Shown here: one piece after another, positions 38,212 through 46,773 of the stretch
Position numbering within the stretch: position 1 is the stretch's first letter
How the letters are laid out: every line of letters begins with the position of its first letter
DNA from: Saprospiraceae bacterium
Lineage (GTDB): Bacteria; Bacteroidota; Bacteroidia; Chitinophagales; Saprospiraceae
Reading direction: 5' to 3'
Assembly: GCA_016711125.1 (NCBI GenBank)
Contig: JADJTQ010000003.1
Coordinates: 620,001 to 684,000 of the forward strand
Length of the DNA stretch: 64,000 bases
Program-made: the position numbers and the translations under genes
Notes under the pieces: generated by a model
What the model was told of the DNA's origin: nothing
Database searches by the model: none
The model's input: only the letters and a program-made list of their open reading frames with translations

Positions 38212-38448
38212 TTATAAAGATATTTCAGCTTTAAGTTCAGCTATGGTATAACCTGAATTTTTTAATGCCTCCTTTAACGTATCCGCTTCAATCGCTTGGG
38301 AAGAAGTAATTTCTGCTTGCTTCTTCTCCAAGTCAACTTTTACGGATGTTACTCGGGGAACAGCGGACAATTTATTTTTAACAGTCGAAACACAGCCGCC
38401 GCAACTCATGCCACCGATATGGTAGGAGTGAATGATTGATTTTTCCAT
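38212..38448 (-). CDS. CopZ-like heavy-metal-associated (HMA) domain protein
   Basis: A 78-residue single HMA domain with the metal site GGMSCGGCVSTV (Cys16, Cys19), then VTSVKVDLEKKQAEITS and the C-terminal strand GYTIAELKAEI. Such proteins carry Cu(I) to P1B-type ATPases in the cytosol or bind it as a buffer. There is no signal peptide. It lies between tiny membrane peptides and the Met-rich lipoprotein, all on one strand. The CopA ATPase about 13 kb away, or the decayed ATPase fragment at 39.8 kb, could have been its partner. Confidence 0.88.
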   Translation of the reverse strand: MEKSIIHSYHIGGMSCGGCVSTVKNKLSAVPRVTSVKVDLEKKQAEITSSQAIEADTLKEALKNSGYTIAELKAEISL

Positions 38449-38471
38449 AATTTTTCATTTTTCATTGTTTA

Positions 38472-38534
38472 TTATTGTTTATAATACCACACTCCCGCAA
38501 TCCCAATCACTAACAAGATTATCCAGTAAAACAT
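38472..38534 (-). CDS. 20-residue hydrophobic membrane peptide
   Basis: MFYWIILLVIGIAGVWYYKQ with its own stop, lying between the Met-rich lipoprotein and CopZ-like genes. It is a single membrane span with a basic end. It matches the position and pattern of the peptide split by IS66 at 40237-42666 (YFWIIPLAPVIGIVLYFGKK), which lies next to the other Met-rich gene. Coding status rests on that parallel. Confidence 0.45.
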   Translation of the reverse strand: MFYWIILLVIGIAGVWYYKQ

Positions 38535-38579
38535 CAGGGCTGACTGATCTTTTAGTAATGAGAATCGTGGTTTTCATCC

Positions 38580-39041
38580 CTACTTTTTTGTACTGGTGCT
38601 CTTATCTCCCTTCATACTCATGTCCATTGACATGCCTTTGTCGGCCATCACCTTCATGCAGGACTTCATGCACTCGTCGCTCATCATGCCTTCCTTGTTC
38701 ATCATTTGCATCATTTGCCCCATCATGGTACCGTCTTTCATCATGCCGCTTATCATGTTGTGCATCTTGTCGGGATTGTCCTCCATCATCTGCATCATGT
38801 TGCCATCGCCCATCATCTTGCCCATCATATCGTGATTGCCTTGCATCATGATCATGGCGTGTTCGTTCGACATCATTTTGGTCGTAAATTCGGTCATCAG
38901 TTCGTGCTCGTCCATAATGGCGGAAAAAACTTTGTCTTTCGACTCTGCATTTTTCAACATCGAGTCGACGTCTGCTTGCTGGCCGCAACTCATCCACAGG
39001 AGGATGGTGGCGGTTAGGGAAAAGAGAATTAACTTTTTCAT
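38580..39041 (-). CDS. methionine-rich lipoprotein, copy A (likely copper-binding)
   Basis: A 153-residue protein with a lipoprotein-like leader (LTATILLWMSC, then GQQADVDSML). By hand count about 37 residues are Met, mostly as MM pairs spaced by 2-4 residues (HDMMGKMMGDGNMMQMM, DGTMMGQMMQMMNKEGMM), with His and Asp between. A C-terminal CMKSCMKVM adds two Cys. Met-rich clusters bind Cu(I)/Ag(I) in the periplasm, so a metal-sponge role is likely. It has no named domain that I know. A downstream out-of-frame DENHDSHY matches the end of copy B, so the reading frame may end early through one indel. Confidence 0.75.
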   Translation of the reverse strand: MKKLILFSLTATILLWMSCGQQADVDSMLKNAESKDKVFSAIMDEHELMTEFTTKMMSNEHAMIMMQGNHDMMGKMMGDGNMMQMMEDNPDKMHNMISGMMKDGTMMGQMMQMMNKEGMMSDECMKSCMKVMADKGMSMDMSMKGDKSTSTKK

Positions 39042-39077
39042 GTTTATTAATTTTTTTATAGTGAAAAAAATAAAAGT

Positions 39078-39250
39078 TCATTGGGGAATAAACTTGGTAA
39101 TATTCCCGCATTTGAGCATCTTGTCGCCGAAGCAGGGGTTTTTGATTTCCTGGTCGTCAGTCAGCCAGTAAGCGCCTTTGTTGTCAAATGCCATCTGGAA
39201 ATAAGCAACATCCATGTTTGCCGATTTCCATGTTAATGGCTTTAAAAATT
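39078..39250 (-). pseudogene. DUF3347 C-terminal remnant
   Basis: A frame without a start encodes FINKQFLKPLTWKSANMDVA, then AFDNKGAYWLTDDQEIKNP and CFGDKMLKCGNITKFIPQ to a stop at 39078. This matches the end of the intact DUF3347 protein at 50730-51254 (GGYWLSNEKEIKNPYFGDS, MLKCGEVKEI). The N-terminal three-quarters are missing. It lies just upstream of Met-rich copy A, as a similar remnant lies upstream of copy B. Confidence 0.7.
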
Positions 39251-39681
39251 GTTTGTTGATAAAATAACCTGCATACCCGGATATTGAATACTGGCGTCAT
39301 CTTCGGCAGTTATAAATATTCTTTGCGGTTTGAACGAACTTACTGTTTCAAAAGAAGCTTCCAAGTTGCTGGATAAAAAATTCGATCCAGAATTGATTTG
39401 ACCGATATTTTTTGTGCCATTATTATCTGTCTCCATCCAGAGAACATAAGTATTCTTGGAAGGTTGCAACCTGTTTGGTTCTGCCAGATTCGATATAGAT
39501 ATTTTTATTTGATAATTATTGTTGTCATCCTTTTTTACATTGACCGCGCCTTCAGCTGCCGGAACAACAGTGGAAGTTTGAAAGGAAATTTTTCTTGAAC
39601 ATGAGCTGAATCAAAGTATCGTCATTGCCGCAGCAATAGTGAAAAAATGTTCCGCGTTGTTGCGATCTTTATATTATTCAT
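39242..39681 (-). pseudogene. broken lipoprotein gene, family not recognised
   Basis: From the ATG at 39681 (MNNIKIATTRNIFSLLL) an indel and an in-frame TGA interrupt the leader. The frame then continues FSSCSRKISFQTSTVVPAAE, apparently a lipobox, and an open stretch: YQIKISISNLAEPNRLQP, NTYVLWMETDNNGTKNIGQI, TVSSFKPQRIFITAEDDASI and VILSTNNF. The body looks like an intact secreted beta domain. I cannot name the family. It precedes the DUF3347 remnant in a decayed part of the metal island. Confidence 0.55.
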
Positions 39682-39751
39682 AATCTTTAATTTAGTTATT
39701 TAGAAAATTTAGTTAAGTCTTTAAATTTATTTTTAATCAAATCTTACATTT

Positions 39752-39945
39752 CTAAATGCAGTTCCCATATTTCTGCCTCAATTGCGTTTTGGATTTGGCC
39801 TTTTGCATATCATCAACCAGCTTTATTACCTGCGAGAGATAAGAATCCTTTGCTGTGTGTGATACAGTAATCTTAATAGAACCATTTCCATTGATCGAAC
39901 CTGCAATTACTTTATCACCGTTTATCTTTTCCGATCAATACTATA
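39752..39945 (-). pseudogene. P1B-type ATPase actuator-region fragment
   Basis: An isolated frame encodes GDKVIAGSINGNGSIKITVS, then HTAKDSYLSQVIKLVDDMQK and AKSKTQ, ending at 39752. This is the segment after the TGES loop of Cu/heavy-metal ATPases (compare VSAGTINGKQTFVMKAEKIG in the intact gene at 51-54 kb). Neither the phosphorylation site nor the membrane helices are present. It is a relic of a second, deleted transporter gene. Confidence 0.7.
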
Positions 39946-40377
39946 GTCGAAGTGTCAGATTTGAATACGGTGATGGAATTATATCATGATTATTATTTTA
40001 TGGTTAATGATTTATTATTATATTATAATTATATATACTTGATTTGAAATGGCATTACTGCATCGGTGCCAAGTAGTGCGATGAAAATCTTTAAAATTTG
40101 TTGTTTCGTTTTTTTCATAATTTGCTTTTTTATTTTCGGGTTCTTAAGTGTGAAGATGTATAAGGTAGTTCTTTTGATTTTTAAAAAAATTACACCTTTA
40201 CTGCGAAAATTTACATGTATCGCTGATCTTGAATATTTATGAGCTCTTTTTCCCAAAATACAACACTATCCCAATGACAGGTGCAAGCGGAATAATCCAG
40301 AAGGTAAGCGCTCAGGCATGAGCGTCTTGGATGATCAAGAAAAAGCCTACACCTTTGTGTAAAATAAAGGCAAAGGT

Positions 40378-40704
40378 ATGAAGAGACATAATGCGACAGA
40401 GATATTTCCACTCATAGCTGCCTACGAAGAAGGCACCTTATCGAAGGAAGGTTTCTGCAAGAAGACTCGATTAAAGGAAAGCAGTTTGATTTACTGGCGG
40501 AATAAGTATCAAAAGCACATGGACACCGAGAATGGTGCTGTATCTCCGACCAGGTCGAAGACCGAGGCTTTCGTTCGGGTGAATCCTGGGATAGTAAGGA
40601 ATCCGGATTTCCAGATGGAAATAATAATGCCTGATGGGAAACGTGTTCGATTCTCTTCATTGGTTCCAGAAGCATACTTAGAAAATATTTTGACCATAAG
40701 ATGA
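40378..40704 (+). CDS. tnpA: IS66 accessory protein TnpA-like
   Basis: A 108-residue protein with an N-terminal helix-turn-helix-like region (IFPLIAAYEEGTLSKEGFCK, SSLIYWRNKYQKH) and the C-terminal VRFSSLVPEAYLENIL usual for IS66 OrfA. Its stop overlaps the tnpB start as ATGA, indicating translational coupling. It is needed with TnpB and TnpC for transposition in IS66 elements, although its exact role is not settled. Confidence 0.85.
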   Translation: MKRHNATEIFPLIAAYEEGTLSKEGFCKKTRLKESSLIYWRNKYQKHMDTENGAVSPTRSKTEAFVRVNPGIVRNPDFQMEIIMPDGKRVRFSSLVPEAYLENILTIR

Positions 40705-41066
40705 TTGGCATTCCTGGAGTTCGGACCTATTATCTGTATCGTAAGCCAACAGACATGCGCAAAAGTTTGTAACGGACTTGGTGGTGTGGTCAACAATGAA
40801 ATGGGTAAGGATTTATTAAGTGGCGATGGCTTTATATTTCTTAATAAACGACGAACGCTCATTAAGGTGTTAGTCTGGGATCGTACGGGGTATGTGATTT
40901 ATTACAAAAAGTTGGCTTCTGGCACTTTGGAGCTTCGGATTGGAAAGAAGACCTCGAGACACAGCAATTGGAGATATCGACCTTACTGATGATGTTGGAA
41001 GGAGTTGAAATTGGCACTGCCAAATTACGTAAACGGTATATAAACCCGGAAAGGAAAAGAGCATAA
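40701..41066 (+). pseudogene. tnpB: IS66 TnpB-like, two frame breaks
   Basis: The gene starts MIGIPGVRTYYLYRKPTDMR KS, the hallmark of IS66 Orf2, then breaks near 40768 and continues NGLGGVVNNEMGKDLLSGD and LIKVLVWDRTGYVIYYKKL. It breaks again near 40940 and ends EGVEIGTAKLRKRYINPER. The full family length of about 120 residues is recovered once both indels are repaired. As written it would be inactive. Confidence 0.8.
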
Positions 41067-41139
41067 ATAGACCTAAAATAAATATAAAATTTCTGGATAT
41101 GCATTAGCAATAATATGCATATGTTTTGTATTTTATTAG

Positions 41140-42595
41140 GTGAATAATGCACAACCTACATATGAAGGATTAGTAAAGATCAACGAAGAGTTGCGCCGGG
41201 AGAACGCGCAATTAAAATTTGATTTGGAACAACTTCGTAAGGCGGTGTATGGTTCTAAATCCGAGCGATTTACAACAGAATTGCAGGTCAAGCGAATTTG
41301 TTTGGCGATCAGCCAATGGAGATCCCAGACGGTGGATGAAGTCGAATTAGTTGTACGGAAGAAAAAGCGAAAAGGCGAACAACCGGTTCGAGAGAAAATA
41401 TCTGAATCGCTTCGAAGAGAGGTAATTGTGATTAATCCAGATGTGGATACAAACAACATGGACAGGATTGGAGAGGCGATCAGTGAAAAACTGGAAATAA
41501 AGCCTGCGGAAATCTATGTAATAAGAACAGTTCGTCCTAATTATCTAGACCATGAAGGGACTTTTCATATAGCCCCATTAAATGATCCCTTTCCAAAATC
41601 GAATGCTGGAGCGAGTTTTGCAGCTGATATAGCGGTAAAAAAGTATGCTGATCACCTACCATTGTACCGCCAGTCTAAAATATTAGCCAGAAATCAAGTT
41701 AAGATGTCACCCTCAACCTTGTTAAATTATCTGGCTTTGGGTGCCAAAACTTGGGATTTTGATCCCCGTCTTAAGAGAAGAAATCCATCGAAGCAATTAC
41801 ATGCAAGCAGACGAAACAAGTATGCGCGTGTTGACAAGAGATAAACCGGGCAGTCCATTAAAAGGATGCTTTTAGTAAAGGCCGCACCCAATGAACGGTT
41901 AGTCCTTTTTGAATACATTAAAACGAAAGAAAAGGTAAATATTCTGGATTCACTTAAGGGGTTTAAAGGCTATCTGCAAGTAGATGGAAATGTATCCTAT
42001 GAGGACAAGGGTAAAGAAACCGCCGTTACCCTGATACATTGTCTGGTCCATAGCCGCAGAAAATTCACCGAAGCATTGGAATATGACAAGAAAAATCAGG
42101 CTATGTGCTCGAGGAAATTAAAAAGCTGTACCTGATCGAAAGGCAAATGGATGAAGAGGCCTACGATTTCGAACAAAAATTAAAAAACACGACAAGAATT
42201 ATCCGTTCCAATATTGTTGGCATTAAAAGAGTGGCTGCTGGATAATTTGCAGCCAAATTTACCAAATAATCCTTTTCAACGCTGTAAAATACATGCTTAA
42301 AAGGTGGGATGGGCTTATTGAGTACACCAACAATGGAATATTAAGACCGGACAATAATTTGATTGAGAATCAAATTAGACCACTAGCTCTGGGCCGAAAG
42401 AACTTCATGTTTGCTGCGTCGCACCAAGGTGCCGAATATGCAGCCATTTTCTACTCCTTCTTTGCCATGTGCAAAATCAATGATATAGATCCTCACCGAT
42501 GGTTAACCGATGTCTACCTGAGAATCGATAATCATAACATTCAAAAGCTAAACGAACTCCTACCCACAAAAGACTATCAGTTTCTATCTGTCTAA
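41140..42595 (+). pseudogene. tnpC: IS66 transposase TnpC, several frame breaks
   Basis: A GTG start at 41140 gives the leucine-zipper-like N-terminus (INEELRRENAQLKFDLEQLR) and zinc/central regions (FAADIAVKKYADHLPLYRQS). Catalytic acidic sites are then found in different frames: MQADETSMRVL, YLQVDGNVSYED, and NLIENQIRPLALGRKNFMFA for the Glu. Breaks occur near 41790, 41860, 42100 and 42200-42290. Repaired length is about 480-490 residues, near the usual 510. Whether the breaks are real or consensus errors cannot be told from one sequence. Confidence 0.85.
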
Positions 42596-42680
42596 TCTCT
42601 CCCTCCCAGTAGATTTAAGTCAATTTTATACGTCCGTGCCCGAGCGCTTACTCCAGAAGTACCATCATATCTTAAAGGTT

Positions 42681-43151
42681 TTAGTGTTTATGCGATTCGT
42701 GATTATCGTCATTATCGCCTTCCTTCATATTGCCCATATCCATACCTTTATCACCCATCATTTTCATGCAGGATTGCATACATTCCTCATTCATCATGCC
42801 TTCCTGATTCATCATCTGCATCATGTGTCCCATCATTTTTTCGTCCTTCATCATTTCGCCCATCATATTGTGCATCATATCGGGTTTGTCTTTCATCATT
42901 TTCATCATGTTGCCTTCGCCCATCATCTTACCCATCATATCGTGATTGCCTTGCATCATCATCGTGGCGTGTTCGTTCGACTTCATTTTGGTCATAAATT
43001 CGGTCATCAGTTCGTGGTCGTCCATAATGGCGGAAAAAACTTTGTCTTTCGACTCTGCATTATTCAACATCGAGTCGACGTCGGCTTGCTGGCCGCAACC
43101 CATCCACAGGAGGATGGTGGCGGTGAGGGAAAGGAGAATTAATTTATTCAT
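42681..43151 (-). CDS. methionine-rich lipoprotein, copy B (likely copper-binding)
   Basis: Paralogue of the protein at 38580-39041, about 156 residues. The start was set at MNKLILLSLTATILLWMGC, aligned with copy A; the frame upstream belongs to a DUF3347 remnant. It shares DVDSMLNNAESKDKVFSAIM, MMQGNHDMMGKMMGEGNMM and ECMQSCMKMM, and ends with a His/Asp-rich NDDNHESHKH tail. The likely role is periplasmic Cu(I)/Ag(I) binding. The insertion sequence ends 30 bp downstream of its stop. Confidence 0.75.
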   Translation of the reverse strand: MNKLILLSLTATILLWMGCGQQADVDSMLNNAESKDKVFSAIMDDHELMTEFMTKMKSNEHATMMMQGNHDMMGKMMGEGNMMKMMKDKPDMMHNMMGEMMKDEKMMGHMMQMMNQEGMMNEECMQSCMKMMGDKGMDMGNMKEGDNDDNHESHKH

Positions 43152-43172
43152 CGTTATTAATTTTTTATTGTA

Positions 43173-43338
43173 AAAAAAGCAAAGTGCATTAAGTAATATC
43201 TCGGTGATACGCCCGCCTTTCATCATCTTGTCGCTGAAGAAGGGTTTTTGATTTCGTGATCATGGGTCAGCCAGTGGTTGGGTAAACTCTCAGCGCAAGG
43301 CTGCCCATCAAAATAATACTCAAAAATGCTGCCTTCAT
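43173..43338 (-). pseudogene. internally deleted DUF3347 gene
   Basis: From the ATG at 43338 a signal-like MKAAFLSIILMGSLAL appears. Within a few codons the other frame carries NHWLTHDHEIKNP and, after one more base shift, FFSDKMMKGGRITEILLNA, which is the DUF3347 C-terminus. The start and end of the gene are thus joined with the middle missing. It lies just upstream of Met-rich copy B, mirroring the remnant at 39078-39250. Confidence 0.6.
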
Positions 43339-43358
43339 GTTATACCGATTTTGATTTA

Positions 43359-43481
43359 TCATTGTTCGGTAGCTTTATCCATCAGCATCATTATCGCGAT
43401 ATTTTCTGTGGCAAGCACACCTGCCAATTCGCTGTTCTGAAAACCCGTGTTATTAAGTTTAGTGATGATCTTGGTCATCAT
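43359..43481 (-). other. short unrecognised frame, possible gene fragment
   Basis: A 40-codon frame reads MMTKIITKLNNTGFQNSELA, then GVLATENIAIMMLMDKATEQ, and stops 20 bp before the deleted DUF3347 gene. The codons look protein-like and the spacing suggests the end of a gene in the same operon, but the family is unknown and no upstream part is evident. Confidence 0.3.
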
Positions 43482-43657
43482 TCCGTCTATGCCTGTTTCA
43501 ATCTTTTATTGAATTGGAGGTAATACACAACATTAGAAAATGGAGGTATCATCAAAAATATTAGCACCTTTAAAAGATCTCGAGATCTCGATGTTTATTA
43601 TTCCGATGATACCGCTCATTTGTGAAGATTGTTGATAAATTTGTCAACAAACATTTC

Positions 43658-44158
43658 TCAATGAATATTTCCCTGTATGTTTCCGTTTTCTGAATGAACG
43701 ACTACATAGGTTTCTCCATCTTCAATATGCTTTCGCAAATTGTCCAAAGTATGACGGTGATCCATTTCACCACAGCTGCAAGTGATATCTGTTAAAACAC
43801 CTTCGACTAAGACACCATTAGAAGAAGAACCCGTGACGGACTCCCATAGTGTCAAAACGGGATGATTGTGATCCATGTGTCTATGGTATAAATAGGCTCC
43901 GGTAATATCTTCCATATTAGCTACAATGAGTTTGAAATAGACGGATGAATTGTCACCCTCGAATGTGAACTTTACCTGGCCTTGTGCTTGGGTCTCTTCT
44001 CCAGACAGATGACCCCGAAAATTGCCTTTCTTGGCCTTTTGTGATCGAGCGCTAAAGGTGATTTCATCATCCAATGAGGCGTCTTTGGAAAGTAAAGCGT
44101 CATCTTTAGTACAGGACGAAATAAGTAGTAGAAGTCCAAAAAATAATAGATTTTTCAT
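43658..44158 (-). CDS. CHRD-domain lipoprotein
   Basis: A 166-residue lipoprotein (FGLLLLISSC, Cys16). Residues about 45-166 form a CHRD domain: FRGHLSGEETQAQGQVKFTF, FKLIVANMEDITGAYLYHRH, LVEGVLTDITCSCGEMDHRH and GETYVVVHSENGNIQGNIH. CHRD domains occur in chordin and in bacterial surface proteins. This copy is unusually rich in His and has CSC, which could bind metal. Position between the oxidase and the Met-rich gene suggests a periplasmic copper role; the evidence for that is context. Confidence 0.82.
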   Translation of the reverse strand: MKNLLFFGLLLLISSCTKDDALLSKDASLDDEITFSARSQKAKKGNFRGHLSGEETQAQGQVKFTFEGDNSSVYFKLIVANMEDITGAYLYHRHMDHNHPVLTLWESVTGSSSNGVLVEGVLTDITCSCGEMDHRHTLDNLRKHIEDGETYVVVHSENGNIQGNIH

Positions 44159-44250
44159 GATAGAGATTTTTTTAATGAATAATAGGGTTATATAATCGAA
44201 ACAGGTTCACAATTCTTTTTTGTAAATCCTCTTAAATGCGAGATAACTCA

Positions 44251-45975
44251 TTATGGATTGTCTACTTTGACAACTTTGAATGTATGACTTGATTTACCCG
44301 TAGTAATTTTGAAATAGTAAATACCGGGAATGAAACCCGATAAATCGAATTCAGCAGTTTCTTGAGTTGTTTCTCTGCTTTGTAAGATCTCTCCAAGGGC
44401 GTTATAAATTTCGATCTTCGAACTTTTTAGTCCGGCTATATTGATCGCAGTTGTAGCAGGGTTGGGATATATCGATGTTGATGACATGCCAGGTTCGAGG
44501 GCATCGGTTGTATGACCAACTACGTTAAATTGACCCATCATGCCATCATCTTCATGACTCAACATGTGACAATGATACATATACGGTACGTCTTGATTAG
44601 CGAATTCCTCAAAGCGCATAATCAGCCGGATTGTTCCACCCATTGGACTGACCAACACCACGTCTTTACGCCCCTGCAAGTTTTTTGGCGGGGCTGCACC
44701 ATCGATGTCTAGAATGTAAAATTGGATGCCATGAATATGGAAAGGATGAGCGATGGCCGTCAAATTTCGGACCTCCCAGATTTCGGTTTGATCAAGGGGA
44801 ACTTCAAAATTGATGAAATCCATTTTAAAGCTACGGTCATTAATCGCGAAAGGGCCATTGACCATATTGGAAGGTCCCATTTGAAGCGGTCTAAATGTAA
44901 AGAAGCGTGTCATTGATGAATTGGCTTCCACATAAGGAAGGTTTGTAATCAGGGTAGACGGAATCTCCATAATCGCTTCTGCATTCCTGGAGCCCACATT
45001 TAGTTGTAGAATATTAAAATCATGACCATTAAGTGAATTTTCGTCGTATCCCTGTATGGTCGAAAAAGGCATAAAAGAAGGCCGAGACGCTCCATAGATT
45101 CCGCTTGGAAGTTCGCTGCCGAAATTTTTTAGGCTAAAGGATTGTCCCTGATAAAGTGATAGATCCACGAGAATTTCAGCCCGTTCTCCGGGAGCCAATC
45201 TTAACCGGGTAAGCGAGACCGGTGTATTGAGTAAGCCACCATCGGAAGCAATTTGACTAAACATCAGATCGCCCTCCAAACCTAGTTGATAAACCCGTTC
45301 TGTCGAGCCATTTAGGAGCCGTAGTCGAATCACCTGGGCGGGGACACCCAAGAAGGCATCGGGGGTGCCATTGGTTAGTATAACATTATCAGTTGCCGTG
45401 TTGATCAAAAACTGCTTATCAGCATCAAACGCTCTTGACTGAATGACAATTGGAAAATCGTCGACACCATAAGACCGCGGTATGGTCAATTGAGCCTCTT
45501 CAGCATCCCTCACAATAATGAATCCTGCCCCTCCTTTCGTCACTTGCTCCTCCGTATTTTCGTGTAAGTGTGGATGATACCAATAGGTGGCAGCTTTATC
45601 CAGGACCGTAAAATTGGGAGACCAAACCTGACTGGGCAGAATAGGTGTGTGGGGTCCGCCATCATTTTCGGCAGAGATATGAAGACCATGCCAATGCACT
45701 GTCGTTGTCTCGGATAGATCATTGGTGATATTGAATGAAACATGTTTGCCTTGTTTGAAAATGAGGGTGGGGCCTAAAAATCCCTGGTTATATCCCACGG
45801 TACTTGTTTTAATTCCGGCATAAAATTCAGTTTCGCCCTCTTGAAAACTTAAATTGAAGGTCTCCCCGGCTAATGTGTCAGGAATAAATAATGGATTATT
45901 GGCAGGACTATTTTGAGCAATACTATAAAACCTAAGGCTTGAAAAAACGCTTAAGAGCAACAAAAATGATTTCAT
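44251..45975 (-). CDS. multicopper oxidase with type IX secretion tail
   Basis: A 574-residue protein with a signal peptide (1-20) and three cupredoxin domains. Copper ligands are visible at HWHG (94-97), YHPHLHE (133-139), HPFHIHG (410-416) and HCHMLSHEDDGMMG (468-481), covering type 1, 2 and 3 sites, with Met as the likely axial ligand. Residues about 500-574 form a T9SS type A sorting domain (SIYPNPATTAINIAG, then FKITTGKSSHTFKVVKV). It is therefore sent through the type IX system to the surface or medium, where it may oxidise Cu(I) or phenolic substrates. Confidence 0.92.
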   Translation of the reverse strand: MKSFLLLLSVFSSLRFYSIAQNSPANNPLFIPDTLAGETFNLSFQEGETEFYAGIKTSTVGYNQGFLGPTLIFKQGKHVSFNITNDLSETTTVHWHGLHISAENDGGPHTPILPSQVWSPNFTVLDKAATYWYHPHLHENTEEQVTKGGAGFIIVRDAEEAQLTIPRSYGVDDFPIVIQSRAFDADKQFLINTATDNVILTNGTPDAFLGVPAQVIRLRLLNGSTERVYQLGLEGDLMFSQIASDGGLLNTPVSLTRLRLAPGERAEILVDLSLYQGQSFSLKNFGSELPSGIYGASRPSFMPFSTIQGYDENSLNGHDFNILQLNVGSRNAEAIMEIPSTLITNLPYVEANSSMTRFFTFRPLQMGPSNMVNGPFAINDRSFKMDFINFEVPLDQTEIWEVRNLTAIAHPFHIHGIQFYILDIDGAAPPKNLQGRKDVVLVSPMGGTIRLIMRFEEFANQDVPYMYHCHMLSHEDDGMMGQFNVVGHTTDALEPGMSSTSIYPNPATTAINIAGLKSSKIEIYNALGEILQSRETTQETAEFDLSGFIPGIYYFKITTGKSSHTFKVVKVDNP

Positions 45976-46132
45976 TTCTTTTTTGCTTTATTTCGATTAG
46001 AAAAATCAGAATGACTTGCACCTGTTTTTCGCAAGACTAAGACTTCCTGTTGAAAAAGTGAATCGTACTCAATTGGAGATGAAAAAGGATTTTCATCGAA
46101 GTGAGCACCAAAGAATTAGCACATGAAAGTAC

Positions 46133-46591
46133 CTAGTTGAGAAACACCTGGAAAAGAATGATCGTGTCACGCTCCGGCAAGGGAGGCTGGTGAGGGTGGA
46201 ATTCGTGAAAGCAGCAGCGCGCGAGATCAGGCTGCATTAAAGATCTTGAAAATGCTATCCCACCTGGGTGTGGTAAAATGGGTTTATCCTCGTTGTTTAA
46301 ATCCAGACTAGCCTGATATTGCAGGCTTTGAAAAATCATACTGGCGTTTACACAGCATGGTTTTTTAGAAAATGAGTGATGTATGCCTCCTTCTTGAGTG
46401 CAAGTCTGTTGTGGATTCTTACATAGGTTCGATTCTTCATTTGAGGAGCAGGCTTTGGCTGTGCCAAAAAGGCTGAAGCTTTTTATATGGCCCTGGCATA
46501 CGTGCATGTCCATACTGAAACTCACCGAGCTGGTAAACATCAGGGCAGCTAAAGACAGGGATAAAGCTCGTTGAGTTTTCGATAGATCCAT
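46133..46591 (-). CDS. HYC_CC_PP-family small Cys/His protein, copy 1
   Basis: The start was set at MDLSKTQRALSLSLAALMF, which opens a membrane or signal segment; the upstream open frame is not protein-like. The signature MDMHVCQGHIKSFSLFGTAK has the H-x-C motif, followed by a Cys, a His/Cys-rich middle and KKPCC. The C-terminal third is rich in Pro and His (HEFHPHQPPLPER). The family accompanies metal-efflux genes in Bacteroidota, and its function is unknown. A second member is at the other end of the island (61586-62041). Confidence 0.75.
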   Translation of the reverse strand: MDLSKTQRALSLSLAALMFTSSVSFSMDMHVCQGHIKSFSLFGTAKACSSNEESNLCKNPQQTCTQEGGIHHSFSKKPCCVNASMIFQSLQYQASLDLNNEDKPILPHPGGIAFSRSLMQPDLARCCFHEFHPHQPPLPERDTIILFQVFLN

Positions 46592-46773
46592 AATAGCTAC
46601 ATCTTGTGTAGGACAATTGATGCAATTTCCAAAAGTTCGAACAAAGGGATAGTGACTGGCATCAACATTATTGGTGACTTTAGTCATCTCTGTTACCCTG
46701 AAAACCAAAATTATTGAGCTTGATGAATCGACTCCAGGTAAAATTTGAGTAAATGCTTCAATACGGGCTTTTG

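Larger units (their letters stand above)
40304..42651 (+). mobile_element. IS66-family insertion sequence, 2348 bp
   Basis: Both ends begin with the IS66-type terminus GTAAGCGCTC (left 40304-40326, right 42629-42651 in reverse complement), imperfect over about 23 bp. An exact 8-bp direct duplication, TCCAGAAG, flanks it (40296-40303 and 42652-42659), as this family makes. Inside are tnpA-, tnpB- and tnpC-type genes in the standard order. The perfect target duplication points to recent insertion, while tnpB and tnpC carry frame breaks as written. Confidence 0.93.
40237..42666 (-). pseudogene. small membrane-peptide gene split by IS66
   Basis: To the left of the element (40237-40303) the minus strand reads FWIIPLAPVIGIVLYFGKKSS and stops. 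Joining it across the 8-bp target duplication to 42660-42666 adds W-Y and a pair of near-frame ATGs. The rejoined product would be a peptide of about 25 residues resembling those at 38059 and 38472. The junction reading is certain; the start of the original gene is not, since one extra base is needed for an ATG in frame. Confidence 0.55.

Noticed and set aside
40029..40256. Minus-strand frame containing MKKTKQQILKIFIALLGTD
   Set aside because: It could be the signal peptide of a deleted gene, but nothing recognisable follows before the stop.
42636..43142. A 168-codon His-rich plus-strand frame opposite the Met-rich lipoprotein gene
   Set aside because: Met codons (ATG) read as CAT (His) on the complement. 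It is a mirror of the Met-rich gene; the same holds for the frames at 38706-39017 and 38596-38835.
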